A stretch of 64,000 nt of DNA from Arminella tubonensis (GTDB taxonomy: Bacteria; Pseudomonadota; Alphaproteobacteria; Rhizobiales; Rhizobiaceae), in the NCBI RefSeq assembly GCF_003240585.1, contig NZ_PCDP01000037.1, forward strand, positions 1 to 64,000, written 5' to 3'. Under the pieces are notes generated by a model. It made no database searches. It was given only the letters and a program-made list of their open reading frames with translations, and was not told the origin of the DNA. The position numbers and the translations under genes were made by a program. Positions 16,919 through 25,867 of this stretch are shown here, in pieces (positions within the stretch are counted from its first letter, which is position 1; every line of letters begins with the position of its first letter).

Positions 16919-19900
16919 CTATTCGGCGGCAATGGCCGGGATGTCGCGATGGCGATCGCCGTCCTCATCTGTTTTTTCGCTCGATGGAACCGCGTCGTGC
17001 CTCTTCGGCTCACGGCCGAAGAACAGGGCGTAGCCGGCCGGCAGGACGAAGATCGTAAGCACTGTCGCAACCAGGATGCCGCCCATCATCGCGTAGGCGA
17101 GCGGACCCCAGAACACGCCGCGCGAGATCGGGATCAGCGCCAGAACCGCGGTCAGCGCCGTCAGCATGATCGGCCTGAAGCGGCGGACGGCCGAACCGAT
17201 GATCGCCTCCTGCCGGTCCATGCCGGCCCTTATATCCTGGTCGATCTGGTCGACGAGGATGATGGAGTTGCGGATGATGATTCCGAGCAGCGCGATGACG
17301 CCGAGGATCGCCACGAAGCCGAATGGCGAGCCGCTGATCAGAAGAGCCGCAGCGGCACCGATGATACCGAGAGGACCCGTCGCCAGCACCAGCATCGCCT
17401 TGCCGAAGTGCTGCAGCTGCGCCATCAGGAGCACGACGATGACGAGCAGCATGATCGGCGCCTTGGCGGCAATCGAGGCCTGGCTTTCGGCCGCATCCTC
17501 TGCCCCGCCCTGGATCTCGATCTTGTATCCGGCAGGCAGGCTGTCTCTCAGATCCTTCATATCGCTGTAAATCTTGGCGGTGACATCGGTCGACTGCACG
17601 TTGTCGGGAAGCGTTGCCCTCACCGTGATCGTCGGCAGACGGTTGCGACGCCATTCGAGATCCTGCTCGAGCACCGGCACCACCTTGGCGACCTGCGAGA
17701 GCGGAACGAAGCCACCTGAGTCAGTCGGTATGTAGACCGAATTGACGGCAGAGAGCATGCGGCGCGTTGCATCCGGCTCGCGGGCAACGATGGAGACAGT
17801 TTCCTCGCCTTCGCGGAAATCGCCCAGCGGCGCGCCGGACATGGCTGCCTGCATCATTTGCCGGACGCGTTGCGAGGTAACGCCGAGCGCACGGGCGCGA
17901 TCCTGGTCGATGACCAGCTTCATCGCGGCCACCGGCTCCAGCCAGTCGTCGTGAATGGCGCTGAGCTGCGGATCGGCCTGGAACCGCTGCTTGACCTGAT
18001 CGGCAATGTGGCGAACCTGTTGGCGATCGGGTCCCATGACGCGCAACTGCACCGGCCAGCCCGTCGGCGGACCGAGGAAGAGGCGATCCACCTTGCCGCG
18101 GATCGACGGAAAATCCTCGGCAAGTATGGTCCTGAGCTTGAGGATAAGCCGTTCGCGGGCCGGCTCGTCCTTGGCCATCACTAGAAGCTGCGCATAGTTC
18201 GGGTTGGCAAGCTGCTGGTCGAGCGGCAAGAAGAAGCGCGGCGCGCCTTCGCCGATATAGGTGGCGACGAAGCGCTTGTCCGGATCGTCGGCGACGCGGG
18301 CCTGCAACGCACTGGCTTGCTTTTCGACTTCCTTGATGCTGGTGCCTTCCGGCAGCCAGAGATCAACGAGGATTTCCGGCCGCGACGATTGCGGGAAGAA
18401 GTTCTGCGGAATGAACTGGAAGGCGAACAGGCTGCCGGCAAAGGTGCCGAGCGTCAGCAACAGCACGATGACGCGGTGGCGCACCGCCCAGCCCACTGTC
18501 TTATGCAGGCGTCGATAGAAACGCGTATCGAAGACGTCGTGATGGCTGCCCGCATGCTTGCGCTGCTTCAGGATCATGTAGCCGAGCCACGGCGTGAAAT
18601 AGACGGCCACGAACCAGGACGTCACCAGCGCAATGCCGACGACGTAGAATAGCGAGCGCACATATTCGCCTGCCGTGGAGGCCGCAAAGCCGACGGGAAT
18701 GAAGCCCGCCGTCGTGATCAGCGTTCCGGTCAGCATCGGAAATGCGGTCGATGAATAGGCAAAGCTGGCCGCATCGAGCTTGACAAGCCCCTCCTCCAGC
18801 TTCCTCTCCATCAGTTCGACGACAATCATCGCGTCGTCGACCAACAGCCCGAGCGCGATGATCAACGCGCCGAGCGAGATGCGCTGCAGGTCAATACCGA
18901 GTTCGAACATGATGGCGAATGTCGCTGCCAGCACCAGCGGTATGGCAATGGCGATCACCAGGCCGGAGCGCCAGCCGATCGAGACGAACGAGACGATGAG
19001 CACGATCGCCAGCGCTTCGACCAGCGCATGCATGAACTCGCTGACAGCATCGGTGACGACATCAGGCTGATTGGATATCTGATCGACCGAAACGCCGAGC
19101 GGCAGCGACGAAATGAAGCGCTCGTAGGTGGCGTCGACCGACTTGCCGACATCGGTAACCTTGAAACCCTTTGCCATGACGACGCCGAGCTGGACGCTGT
19201 CGTGGCCGTTAAACTGGAATTTTGCCGTGTAGGGGTCTTCGAGCCCCGCTGTAACAGTAGCGATGTCGCCAAGACGCGTCACCTGGCCGCCAGCCCTCAG
19301 GCGAAGTTCCCTGATATCCTCGACCCTGTGCACGTCGCCTTCAACGGAGATGCGCACCGAGCGTGTATCGGTTTCGACGGAGCCCGCGGGATCGACGTTG
19401 TTCTGGCCAACGACCGCGTTGCGCAGATCGGTGAGCGTGAGACCGCGTTCGGCAAGCACCTTCGACGAGACATCGATATAGATCTTCTCGGGCTGGTCGC
19501 CGATGATGACGGCTTTTTCGACGCCCGGCGTCGACAGCAGCATGTCGCGGGCCTGGATCGCGAACTTCTTAAGCTCCGGATAGCTGTAGCCATCGCCGCT
19601 GATCGAATGCAGCGTGATGAAGGTGTCGCCGAATTCATCGTTGAAATAGGGGCCCAGCAATCCAGCCGGCAGTTCGCTGGAGATGTCGCCAACCTTCTTG
19701 CGCACCTGGTAGAACGCGTCGTTCACCTCAGCGGTATTGGTGTCGCCCTTGATCTGCACCGTGATGATGGCGCTGCCCGGCCTTGTATAGGAGCGGACGA
19801 AATCGAGATGCGGCGTTTCCTGCAGCTTGCGCTCGATCTTGTTGACGACCTGGTCTTCCATGTCGGTCATCGACGAGCCCGGCCACATCACCTGCACGAC

Positions 19901-20065
19901 CATGACGCGGAAGGTGAAATCGGGATCTTCCTTCTGGCCCATATGCGTGAGCCCGAGCGCGCCGGCAACGATGATCAGCCCGAACAGGAAGCGCGCGATG
20001 CTAGGATGGGCGATTGCCCAGCGCGACAGGTTGAAGGGCTTCTTTTCCTCTGGGAGGCTATCCAT
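16919..20065 (-). CDS. RND-family efflux pump inner-membrane transporter
   Basis: Proton-driven transporter of 1048 residues of the AcrB/MexB/MdtB superfamily, with the usual two repeats of one helix, a large periplasmic loop and a helix bundle. The first helix is near residues 23-42. TM4 contains GLLVDDAMIVVELMERK with the paired aspartates of the proton relay. The second half repeats the fold, with PLGIIGAAAALLISGSPFGFVAILGVIALLGIIIRNSIILVDQ split across TM10-11. It follows the membrane-fusion gene by 35 bases. No outer-membrane channel gene is nearby, so a TolC supplied elsewhere is likely. Drug range cannot be read from sequence. Confidence 0.92.
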   Translation of the reverse strand: MDSLPEEKKPFNLSRWAIAHPSIARFLFGLIIVAGALGLTHMGQKEDPDFTFRVMVVQVMWPGSSMTDMEDQVVNKIERKLQETPHLDFVRSYTRPGSAIITVQIKGDTNTAEVNDAFYQVRKKVGDISSELPAGLLGPYFNDEFGDTFITLHSISGDGYSYPELKKFAIQARDMLLSTPGVEKAVIIGDQPEKIYIDVSSKVLAERGLTLTDLRNAVVGQNNVDPAGSVETDTRSVRISVEGDVHRVEDIRELRLRAGGQVTRLGDIATVTAGLEDPYTAKFQFNGHDSVQLGVVMAKGFKVTDVGKSVDATYERFISSLPLGVSVDQISNQPDVVTDAVSEFMHALVEALAIVLIVSFVSIGWRSGLVIAIAIPLVLAATFAIMFELGIDLQRISLGALIIALGLLVDDAMIVVELMERKLEEGLVKLDAASFAYSSTAFPMLTGTLITTAGFIPVGFAASTAGEYVRSLFYVVGIALVTSWFVAVYFTPWLGYMILKQRKHAGSHHDVFDTRFYRRLHKTVGWAVRHRVIVLLLTLGTFAGSLFAFQFIPQNFFPQSSRPEILVDLWLPEGTSIKEVEKQASALQARVADDPDKRFVATYIGEGAPRFFLPLDQQLANPNYAQLLVMAKDEPARERLILKLRTILAEDFPSIRGKVDRLFLGPPTGWPVQLRVMGPDRQQVRHIADQVKQRFQADPQLSAIHDDWLEPVAAMKLVIDQDRARALGVTSQRVRQMMQAAMSGAPLGDFREGEETVSIVAREPDATRRMLSAVNSVYIPTDSGGFVPLSQVAKVVPVLEQDLEWRRNRLPTITVRATLPDNVQSTDVTAKIYSDMKDLRDSLPAGYKIEIQGGAEDAAESQASIAAKAPIMLLVIVVLLMAQLQHFGKAMLVLATGPLGIIGAAAALLISGSPFGFVAILGVIALLGIIIRNSIILVDQIDQDIRAGMDRQEAIIGSAVRRFRPIMLTALTAVLALIPISRGVFWGPLAYAMMGGILVATVLTIFVLPAGYALFFGREPKRHDAVPSSEKTDEDGDRHRDIPAIAAE

Positions 20066-20100
20066 AACAGTGTTCCGCTCTGAATGATGCGAGTTGCTGC

Positions 20101-21255
20101 TCAGCGTACGACAGCTGAGGTGACGGTGCCGTCAGGTGCCGCAGCCGCCTGCTGGTTTGTAGCGTCCGGTAGCTTGACCTTGAGGTTTTCGGTCATGAAC
20201 TGCGTTCCGGCCGCAACGACAGTCTCGCCTGCCTTCAGCCCGTCGGCGACGCGGACCCCGTCACTGGAAAAATCCGCCACCCTGACCGGTTGCGAATGAA
20301 CCGTGCCCGCCTGGCGATCTACGAGCCAGACGATCTTTTGCCCGTCCTTCTCGGCAAGCGCGCTGAGCGGGATCGACACGAACGGCTGCGTATTTTCCGC
20401 GCTGGCCTCGACGTTCGCGGTCATGCCAAGCAGCACGCGCGGGTCGTTCGGCAAGCTGACTCGAACGCTGAAAGTCCGCGACTGAGTATCGGCGCTGCCG
20501 GAGACCTCGCGCACCTTGCCATCGAGCACGAGCGCATCGTCGGACCAGAAGCGGGCCTTGACGGCCTTTCCGGATGTGAAGTGGGCGATATCCATTTCAG
20601 GCACCGCGATCTGCACTTCCTTTTCACCATCGACGGCGACGGTCAGAACCGGTGTGCCGGAGCCGACCACCTGGCCAACATCGGCGTTGACAGCGGTGAC
20701 GATGCCGCTCAGATCCGATTTGAGGTCACTGTAGGCAACCTGGTTCTTTGCCTCGTCGAGGGCGGAGCTGGCTGAATCACGTGTCGACGTCGCCTGGTCG
20801 TAGCTGAGCTGCGCCTGCTCCAGCTGCGATTTCGGAGCGACGTTCTTTTCGAATAGCTGCTGGGCGCGTTTGAGGGTCAGATCGGCGGTCTGCACCTGCT
20901 TTTGCGCCGAATCGAGGGTAGCCTCGGCACGCTTTACCGCCAGCTGGTAGTCGGTGGAATCTATCCGCGCCAGCACGTCGCCGGGCTTGACGCGCTCACC
21001 GATATCGACACGACGGTCGACGATCTTGCCGTTGATGCGGAACCCGAGGTTCATGTCGGTCCGCGCCCGGACGGAACCGGAGTAGTCGAGCGCACGAGTG
21101 GTATCGGCCTTGGCAATCTCGACGACCTTGACCGGTCGGACGACTTGCGTGGCTTCTTCCTTTTTCTCGGTGCAGCCGGAAGCCACCATCGCGATCAGCG
21201 CGATAACAGCAAAGCCAGCGACGATCGGCGTATAATCATTTTTTGGCGAAAACAT
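20101..21255 (-). CDS. RND efflux membrane-fusion lipoprotein
   Basis: Periplasmic adaptor of 384 residues. A lipoprotein signal ends in IAMVASGC (lipobox cysteine at about residue 27), so the mature protein is lipid-anchored. It has the biotinyl-lipoyl-like half motif GERVKPGDVLARID, a coiled-coil hairpin (about residues 105-170, rich in Ala/Gln/Lys), the return lipoyl half SDLSGIVTAVNADVGQVV, and beta-barrel and membrane-proximal domains. The start MFSPKND at 21255 has GAGGAGT upstream; the longer upstream frame is rejected. It lies between tetR and the RND gene, forming a three-gene operon. Confidence 0.9.
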   Translation of the reverse strand: MFSPKNDYTPIVAGFAVIALIAMVASGCTEKKEEATQVVRPVKVVEIAKADTTRALDYSGSVRARTDMNLGFRINGKIVDRRVDIGERVKPGDVLARIDSTDYQLAVKRAEATLDSAQKQVQTADLTLKRAQQLFEKNVAPKSQLEQAQLSYDQATSTRDSASSALDEAKNQVAYSDLKSDLSGIVTAVNADVGQVVGSGTPVLTVAVDGEKEVQIAVPEMDIAHFTSGKAVKARFWSDDALVLDGKVREVSGSADTQSRTFSVRVSLPNDPRVLLGMTANVEASAENTQPFVSIPLSALAEKDGQKIVWLVDRQAGTVHSQPVRVADFSSDGVRVADGLKAGETVVAAGTQFMTENLKVKLPDATNQQAAAAPDGTVTSAVVR

Positions 21256-21311
21256 TTCGCACTCCTCGAACAACAAGACGTGACAAAGGGCGCGGCTGGG
21301 CCGCCGCGCGA

Positions 21312-21920
21312 TTATTTCTTCAGAGCTCTGATCGCATAGTCTATGAGATCCTCGGGCATTGCCCGGTTCTCCTTGGCAAGACACTGCGCAACCATCTGGG
21401 GATGACAGAGCGTAACCGTCGCCGCGCCGAAACATTTCGACGCAATCTCGGCGTCCTGCTCCGCAAACTCGCCGGCAGCAATCCCCTCCCTGATAATGTC
21501 GGCAATGATATCGTGGATCCGGTCGACATGCTTTTCGATGACATGCCAGTCCCGTTCGATGGCAATGATCACCATCTCGTGGACCTTCTGCTCATCCAGC
21601 ATGACTTCGACGGTCATCTGGTATTGGGCGTTGACATATTGCCGCAGGCGGTCGGAAGCGCTGATCGGCAGACGGGAGATCGTCAACGCAATATTGTAGC
21701 TCATCTCGAGCATGCGCCCGCAGACAGCCTGGTGAATCTCCGTCTTCGATGCAAAGAAGCGATAGATATTGGCCGTCGACATTCCGAGGTCGCGCGCGAT
21801 GTCGGCAACCGTCGTCTTGCCATAGCCGTAGTGACGAAACAGCCGCTCAGCCGAATCGAGAATACGGGTCACGTTTTCCTGGCGGGAGGAATCAATGCTG
21901 AGGTCGGCAAGTTCGTCCAT
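21312..21920 (-). CDS. TetR-family repressor of the RND operon
   Basis: Repressor of 202 residues with an N-terminal helix-turn-helix (YGKTTVADIARDLGMSTANIYRFF, about 31-55) followed by KTEIHQAV, and an all-helical ligand domain. It is first in the leftward operon, 56 bases ahead of the membrane-fusion gene. A perfect 14-bp inverted repeat lies 15-52 bp upstream of its ATG, predicting autorepression and control of the pump. Confidence 0.9.
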   Translation of the reverse strand: MDELADLSIDSSRQENVTRILDSAERLFRHYGYGKTTVADIARDLGMSTANIYRFFASKTEIHQAVCGRMLEMSYNIALTISRLPISASDRLRQYVNAQYQMTVEVMLDEQKVHEMVIIAIERDWHVIEKHVDRIHDIIADIIREGIAAGEFAEQDAEIASKCFGAATVTLCHPQMVAQCLAKENRAMPEDLIDYAIRALKK

Positions 21921-21934
21921 CTAGGCTATTCCAA

Positions 21935-21972
21935 ATTACGAGTGACGAATTTCAATTATCGTCACTCGTAAT
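21935..21972. promoter_or_regulatory. TetR operator: perfect 14-bp inverted repeat
   Basis: ATTACGAGTGACGA (21935-21948) and TCGTCACTCGTAAT (21959-21972) are exact inverted copies separated by 10 bases. It sits directly upstream of tetR, where binding would cover the promoter. Confidence 0.8.
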
Positions 21973-22051
21973 GCATCATAGCTAGTAAGTCAACGATGCC
22001 GTCCGCGAAAGCAGGCAGCAACTTGCGACCGAGAGAACGGCCAGGGAGCCG

Positions 22052-22531
22052 TCAGAAGCCCATCAAGGCAGGGCGGAACCGCCGCAGGCTGAGAAAACCG
22101 ATCACGACGGCCGCGATGAGAAGGACCACCTGCGAGATGATGACAGCGGGCTCGCCTCCGGTTGGCGCCAACGCATTAAGCGCCGGAACCTTTTGAAAAG
22201 ACTGCACGATCAACACGAGACAGTTGAAATAGAGAAGAACCAGGCTGCCGATCACGAAGACCGGTCGCCAGATACCGGCCAGGTGATACTTATATCGAGC
22301 CGCCGCCGTCGGGATGAAGATCAACACCGAGAGAATCCCGACGCCGATGCCGGGCGTGAAGCCGTTATACGGAAAGAGGAAACCGGTAACGCTGGTCGCC
22401 AACGTCATGATCAGGAAGACCAGCGTGGTTTGCTCGAACCGCCTGGCGGTAACGAAGCCGTAGGCGACAATGAGGCCGCTGACGATTGCAATCAGTGAAA
22501 TAATGACGTGAAACAGTGTAAATGCTGACAT
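22052..22531 (-). CDS. small integral membrane protein, unknown function
   Basis: A 159-residue protein with four predicted membrane segments (about residues 5-25, 35-55, 60-80 and 125-150) and no recognised catalytic motif. The start MSAFTLFH at 22531 has AGGAGT close upstream; the much longer frame reaching into the OsmC gene is an overlap artefact. It lies downstream of the OsmC-like gene on the same strand, 140 bases away, and may be separately transcribed. I do not recognise the family with certainty. Confidence 0.65.
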   Translation of the reverse strand: MSAFTLFHVIISLIAIVSGLIVAYGFVTARRFEQTTLVFLIMTLATSVTGFLFPYNGFTPGIGVGILSVLIFIPTAAARYKYHLAGIWRPVFVIGSLVLLYFNCLVLIVQSFQKVPALNALAPTGGEPAVIISQVVLLIAAVVIGFLSLRRFRPALMGF

Positions 22532-22671
22532 TCCTGAGCACTCCTTTTTGGCACGCTGGATATGCGTCCAAAAAGAATAGTGCTTCCTATATATGCAGGA
22601 TTGTAGATTTAGCGCGAATTGTGGTGAAATGGCCGCGCTGCGGGAGCGGCGCGGCTGCAGGCATTCTGCGA

Positions 22672-23103
22672 TCAGCTGAAGGTTATGTCGAGCGTGATCG
22701 GAACAGCCGCGAGTGCCTTGGAGACCGGGCAACCGGCCTTTGCCTTTGCGGCGAGGCCCTTGAATGTGGCTTCGTCTGTGCCGGGCACGGAAGCCACTAG
22801 ATTGAGGTTGATCGCGGTGATCGCAAAACCGCCTTCGACGCTCTCGAGCGTCACCTTGGCGGTTGTCTGCAGGCTGGTGGCCGTGAGACCGGCTTCGCCG
22901 AGGATCGCCGAAAGCGCCATCGTGAAGCAGCCGGAATGGGCAGCGCCGATCAGTTCTTCGGGATTGGTACCCGGGACGCCTTCGAAACGACTGGCGTAGC
23001 CATAGGGGTATTCCTTCAGCGCGCCGCTTTGCGTGGTAATCGCGCCCCTGCCATCCTTGAAGCCGCCGGCCCAATGAGCCGAGCCTGTACGATTTATCTG
23101 CAT
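22672..23103 (-). CDS. osmC: OsmC/Ohr-family peroxiredoxin-like protein (OsmC type)
   Basis: Cytoplasmic protein of 143 residues. OsmC proteins reduce organic hydroperoxides with two cysteines, found here in HSGCFTMALS (helix 2) and KAGCPVSKAL. The segments GTNPEELIGAAHSGC and GYASRFEGVPG are typical of OsmC rather than Ohr. The start at 23103 follows GGAGG; the upstream in-frame codon at 23142 is rejected. It stands alone between two leftward units, consistent with stress-induced single-gene expression. Confidence 0.88.
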   Translation of the reverse strand: MQINRTGSAHWAGGFKDGRGAITTQSGALKEYPYGYASRFEGVPGTNPEELIGAAHSGCFTMALSAILGEAGLTATSLQTTAKVTLESVEGGFAITAINLNLVASVPGTDEATFKGLAAKAKAGCPVSKALAAVPITLDITFS

Positions 23104-23272
23104 GCCGTCCTCCTGTTTTCGATTATGCGTCGGAAAAGGCAAGTTGCCTTCCCTTGTTGACCGATTGGAAGAAGCCGTAAGACCACTTCTGCGGGTCGAT
23201 ATAACGCGCCAGCCTCGGAAGGCGACAGGTCGATGCCCGTCAATTTATGATATTTTTGTCATGTGGAATAAA

Positions 23273-24229
23273 TCAGCCTCGACGACCCATGGCGGCCGAG
23301 CGCAGATTGTCGAGCAGAACCGCGACCAGAAGAATGAGCCCGCGCACGACATACTGGTAGAAGGCCTGGATATTCAACAGGTTCATTACGTTTTCGGCAA
23401 TGCCCATGATCAGGACGCCGACGATGACTCCCGTCATGGCGGCCCTCCCGCCTGCAAGCGATACGCCGCCGAGCACGCAGGCAGAAATCACCGAGAGTTC
23501 CAGGCCCGTTGCCGCATTCGGCTGGCCCGAGGTAATGCGGGATGCCAACAATACGCCGGCAACCGCGCAGACGAGGCCCTGCAGCGCGAAAATCCAGATG
23601 CGCATGTTGGCGACGTTGACGCCCGCCAGCCGCGATGCCTCGGGATTGCCGCCGATCGCCAGCGTGTTCTTGCCGAAGACGGTGCGATTGAGCACGAAGC
23701 CGAAAACGAGGAACAATATCACCATGATCCAGATCGGCGTCGGAATTCCGAGGAGCTTCGACAATGCAAGCTGATAGAAACTCGGATCGTTGATCCCAAC
23801 GGCACGACCGTCGGAAGAGATCAGCGCCAGCCCGCGGACGATCTGCATCGTGGCAAGCGTCGTGATCAGCGCGTTGATCCTGAATTTTGCGATGACGATG
23901 CCGTTGACGAAACCGACAAACGCGCCGCAGACGAGCGCAGCCAGCAGCCCCAGGGTGATGGACCCGGTCACATTCGACGCCATGACCGAGACCATGCCGC
24001 AGAAGGCGACGGTCGAGCCGACGGAAAGATCGAAGTCGCGGGACGCGAGGCAGAACATCATGGTGCAGGCGACGATGCCGATGGTCACGACCGACTGCAG
24101 CAGGCCGAGCATGTTGCGCTCGGTGAGGAAGTTCGGAACTGTCAGTGAAACGACCGCGAAGGCGACCGCGAAGATCACGACAAGTCCCTGTTCGCCTAGG
24201 AAGATTCTTTTCAAGGAAGGCATCGTCAC
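23273..24229 (-). CDS. araH: sugar ABC transporter permease (AraH/RbsC family)
   Basis: CUT2 permease of 318 residues with 8-10 membrane helices. DFDLSVGSTVAFCGM, the INALITTLATMQIVRGLA segment, NTLAIGGNPEASRLAGV and YVVRGLILLVAV closely follow my memory of E. coli AraH. A GTG at 24229 and an ATG at 24223 are both possible starts; AGGA lies 4 or 10 bases ahead respectively. It is the last gene of a binding protein-ATPase-permease operon, 13 bases after the ATPase. The homodimeric channel would import L-arabinose, galactose or a related sugar. Confidence 0.82.
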   Translation of the reverse strand: MTMPSLKRIFLGEQGLVVIFAVAFAVVSLTVPNFLTERNMLGLLQSVVTIGIVACTMMFCLASRDFDLSVGSTVAFCGMVSVMASNVTGSITLGLLAALVCGAFVGFVNGIVIAKFRINALITTLATMQIVRGLALISSDGRAVGINDPSFYQLALSKLLGIPTPIWIMVILFLVFGFVLNRTVFGKNTLAIGGNPEASRLAGVNVANMRIWIFALQGLVCAVAGVLLASRITSGQPNAATGLELSVISACVLGGVSLAGGRAAMTGVIVGVLIMGIAENVMNLLNIQAFYQYVVRGLILLVAVLLDNLRSAAMGRRG

Positions 24230-24242
24230 GGTTTCCTAAAGG

Positions 24243-25751
24243 TCAAAAGGAGGCTGCGGCATTCTTGTCCGGCAAGGCGGCGGTCAGGATCTGGTGCTCG
24301 TTGAAATCGGCGCGGGCGACGTTGGCGGCGACCTTGCCGCCGCACATCACCATGATCCGATCGGAGACGCCCATCACCTCTGGCAATTCGCTCGATATGA
24401 CGACGATCGCCATGCCGCCAGCCGCAAGTTCATAGAGGATATCGTAGATTTCCGACTTGGCGCCGACGTCTATACCGCGGGTCGGCTCGTCGATAACCAG
24501 CACCTTGACGCCCTGCTCGGAGAGCCATCGCCCAAGAATGACCTTCTGCTGATTGCCGCCCGACAGGTTGATGATGTCCTGCTTGCGCGACGGCGTTCGA
24601 ACCCGAAGCTTGGCGATGAAGCGCTCTGCAAGCTCGCCCTCCTTGCTTGGCCGGATGATACCGAACGGCGAAAAATGTCGCCGCGACGATATCGCGATGT
24701 TCTCCTCGATCGAACGGCCCTGGATGATGCCATCGAATTTGCGGTCCTCCGGGCAGAGCACCATCCCGGCATTGATCGAAGCTTTAGGATTGTTCGGCGA
24801 GACGGCCACGCCGTCGATCGCGACGCCGCCCTTGCCGCGATGATCGGCGCCGTAGAGCAACCGCGTCATCTCGCTGCGTCCAGCCCCGATCAGGCCGAAG
24901 AAACCGAGGATCTCGCCTTGCCGCACCGAGAAACTGATGGGGGTGCCGAGTTTAGGCCCGGCAAGGTTCTTCACCTCCAGCCGCACCGGCCCGAGGTCGC
25001 GTTGGCGCCAACCCCAGATATTGTTGATCTCGCGCCCGACCATCTCCGAGATGATCTGCTCGCGGGTCACCTTCGAGACGTTGGGATGATGCGCCGCCAG
25101 TCTTCCGTCGCGCAGCACCGTCAGGCTGTCGCAGAGCCGGAAGATTTCGTCCAGCCGGTGCGAGACGTAAAGAATGACCGTGCCGCGCGCCTTGAGCCGG
25201 GCGATCAGCGAGAACAGTATTTCGCTTTCACGGGACGAAAGAGACGACGTCGGCTCGTCCAGCGCAATGACCCGGGCATCGAGCATGACCGCCTTGGCGA
25301 TCTCGACCATTTGCCTCGCACCGATCGACAGCGACGCCACCTTCGCCGCCGGATCTATATCGATGCCGATCTCGACGAGCTTCTCCCGGACAGTCTCGAC
25401 GAGCCGTTTGCCGTCGATGACGCCGGCCTTGCCGGGAAAGCGGCCGAGCCAGAGATTTTCAGCAACCGTCAGCTCGGGTACCAGCTGCAGTTCTTGGTGG
25501 ATGACGATGACGCCGGCATGAAACGCATCGCGCACGGAACTGTAGTTCTGCTCAGCACCTTCGAGCATGATCTTGCCGCTATCGGCCGATTGGTCGCCGG
25601 ATAGCACCCGGATGAGCGTCGACTTGCCCGCGCCGTTTTCGCCCATCAGCCCATGAACAGCGCCCTTTTCGACGGAAAACGAAATGTCCGCCAATGCCTG
25701 GACGCCGGGATAGCTTTTGGAAATGCCGTCGAATTCGAGGAAGGCTGTCAT
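24243..25751 (-). CDS. araG: sugar ABC transporter ATPase, tandem domains (AraG/MglA family)
   Basis: CUT2 ATPase of 502 residues with two nucleotide-binding domains. The first Walker A, GENGAGKST, is at residues 37-45. The second domain begins near residue 260, has the usual degenerate P-loop (GFFGLIGAGRSEMTRLL) and signature NLSGGNQQK. The gene lies between the araF-like and araH-like genes. It is separated from the binding-protein gene by a terminator-like hairpin and a palindromic tandem repeat, implying lower expression than the binding protein. Confidence 0.88.
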   Translation of the reverse strand: MTAFLEFDGISKSYPGVQALADISFSVEKGAVHGLMGENGAGKSTLIRVLSGDQSADSGKIMLEGAEQNYSSVRDAFHAGVIVIHQELQLVPELTVAENLWLGRFPGKAGVIDGKRLVETVREKLVEIGIDIDPAAKVASLSIGARQMVEIAKAVMLDARVIALDEPTSSLSSRESEILFSLIARLKARGTVILYVSHRLDEIFRLCDSLTVLRDGRLAAHHPNVSKVTREQIISEMVGREINNIWGWRQRDLGPVRLEVKNLAGPKLGTPISFSVRQGEILGFFGLIGAGRSEMTRLLYGADHRGKGGVAIDGVAVSPNNPKASINAGMVLCPEDRKFDGIIQGRSIEENIAISSRRHFSPFGIIRPSKEGELAERFIAKLRVRTPSRKQDIINLSGGNQQKVILGRWLSEQGVKVLVIDEPTRGIDVGAKSEIYDILYELAAGGMAIVVISSELPEVMGVSDRIMVMCGGKVAANVARADFNEHQILTAALPDKNAAASF

Positions 25752-25772
25752 TGCTTGTCCGCTGCAAAAAAT

Positions 25773-25797
25773 GTCCGGCGGCAGAAAGCCGCCGGAC
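25773..25797 (-). terminator. hairpin with T-run between araF-like and araG-like genes
   Basis: GTCCGGCGGC and GCCGCCGGAC form a perfect 10-bp stem around AGAAA. On the leftward transcript it is followed by ATTTTTTG. This is an intrinsic terminator or attenuator that would reduce read-through from araF into araG and protect the araF mRNA. Confidence 0.75.
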
Positions 25798-25810
25798 CTT
25801 GGGTAGTCAT

Positions 25811-25860
25811 GTTATCCCCGGGGTAACCAGAGTTATCCCCGGGGGTAACCAGAGTTATCC
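25811..25860. repeat. palindromic tandem repeat, 21/22-bp units
   Basis: Units GTTATCCCCGGGGTAACCAGA (25811-25831), a 22-base copy with one extra G (25832-25853) and the partial unit GTTATCC (25854-25860). Each full unit is itself a near-palindrome (GTTATCCCC/GGGGTAAC). It lies 8-57 bases behind the araF-like stop. Confidence 0.85.
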
Positions 25861-25867
25861 GCAAATG

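Noticed and set aside
22632..22655. GC-rich hairpin GCCGCGC/GCGCGGC behind the OsmC-like gene as a terminator
   Set aside because: No T-run on the leftward strand; may be a chance GC-rich pairing.
25811..25860. Short tandem repeat considered as a CRISPR remnant
   Set aside because: Units are directly adjacent without spacers and no cas genes are present.
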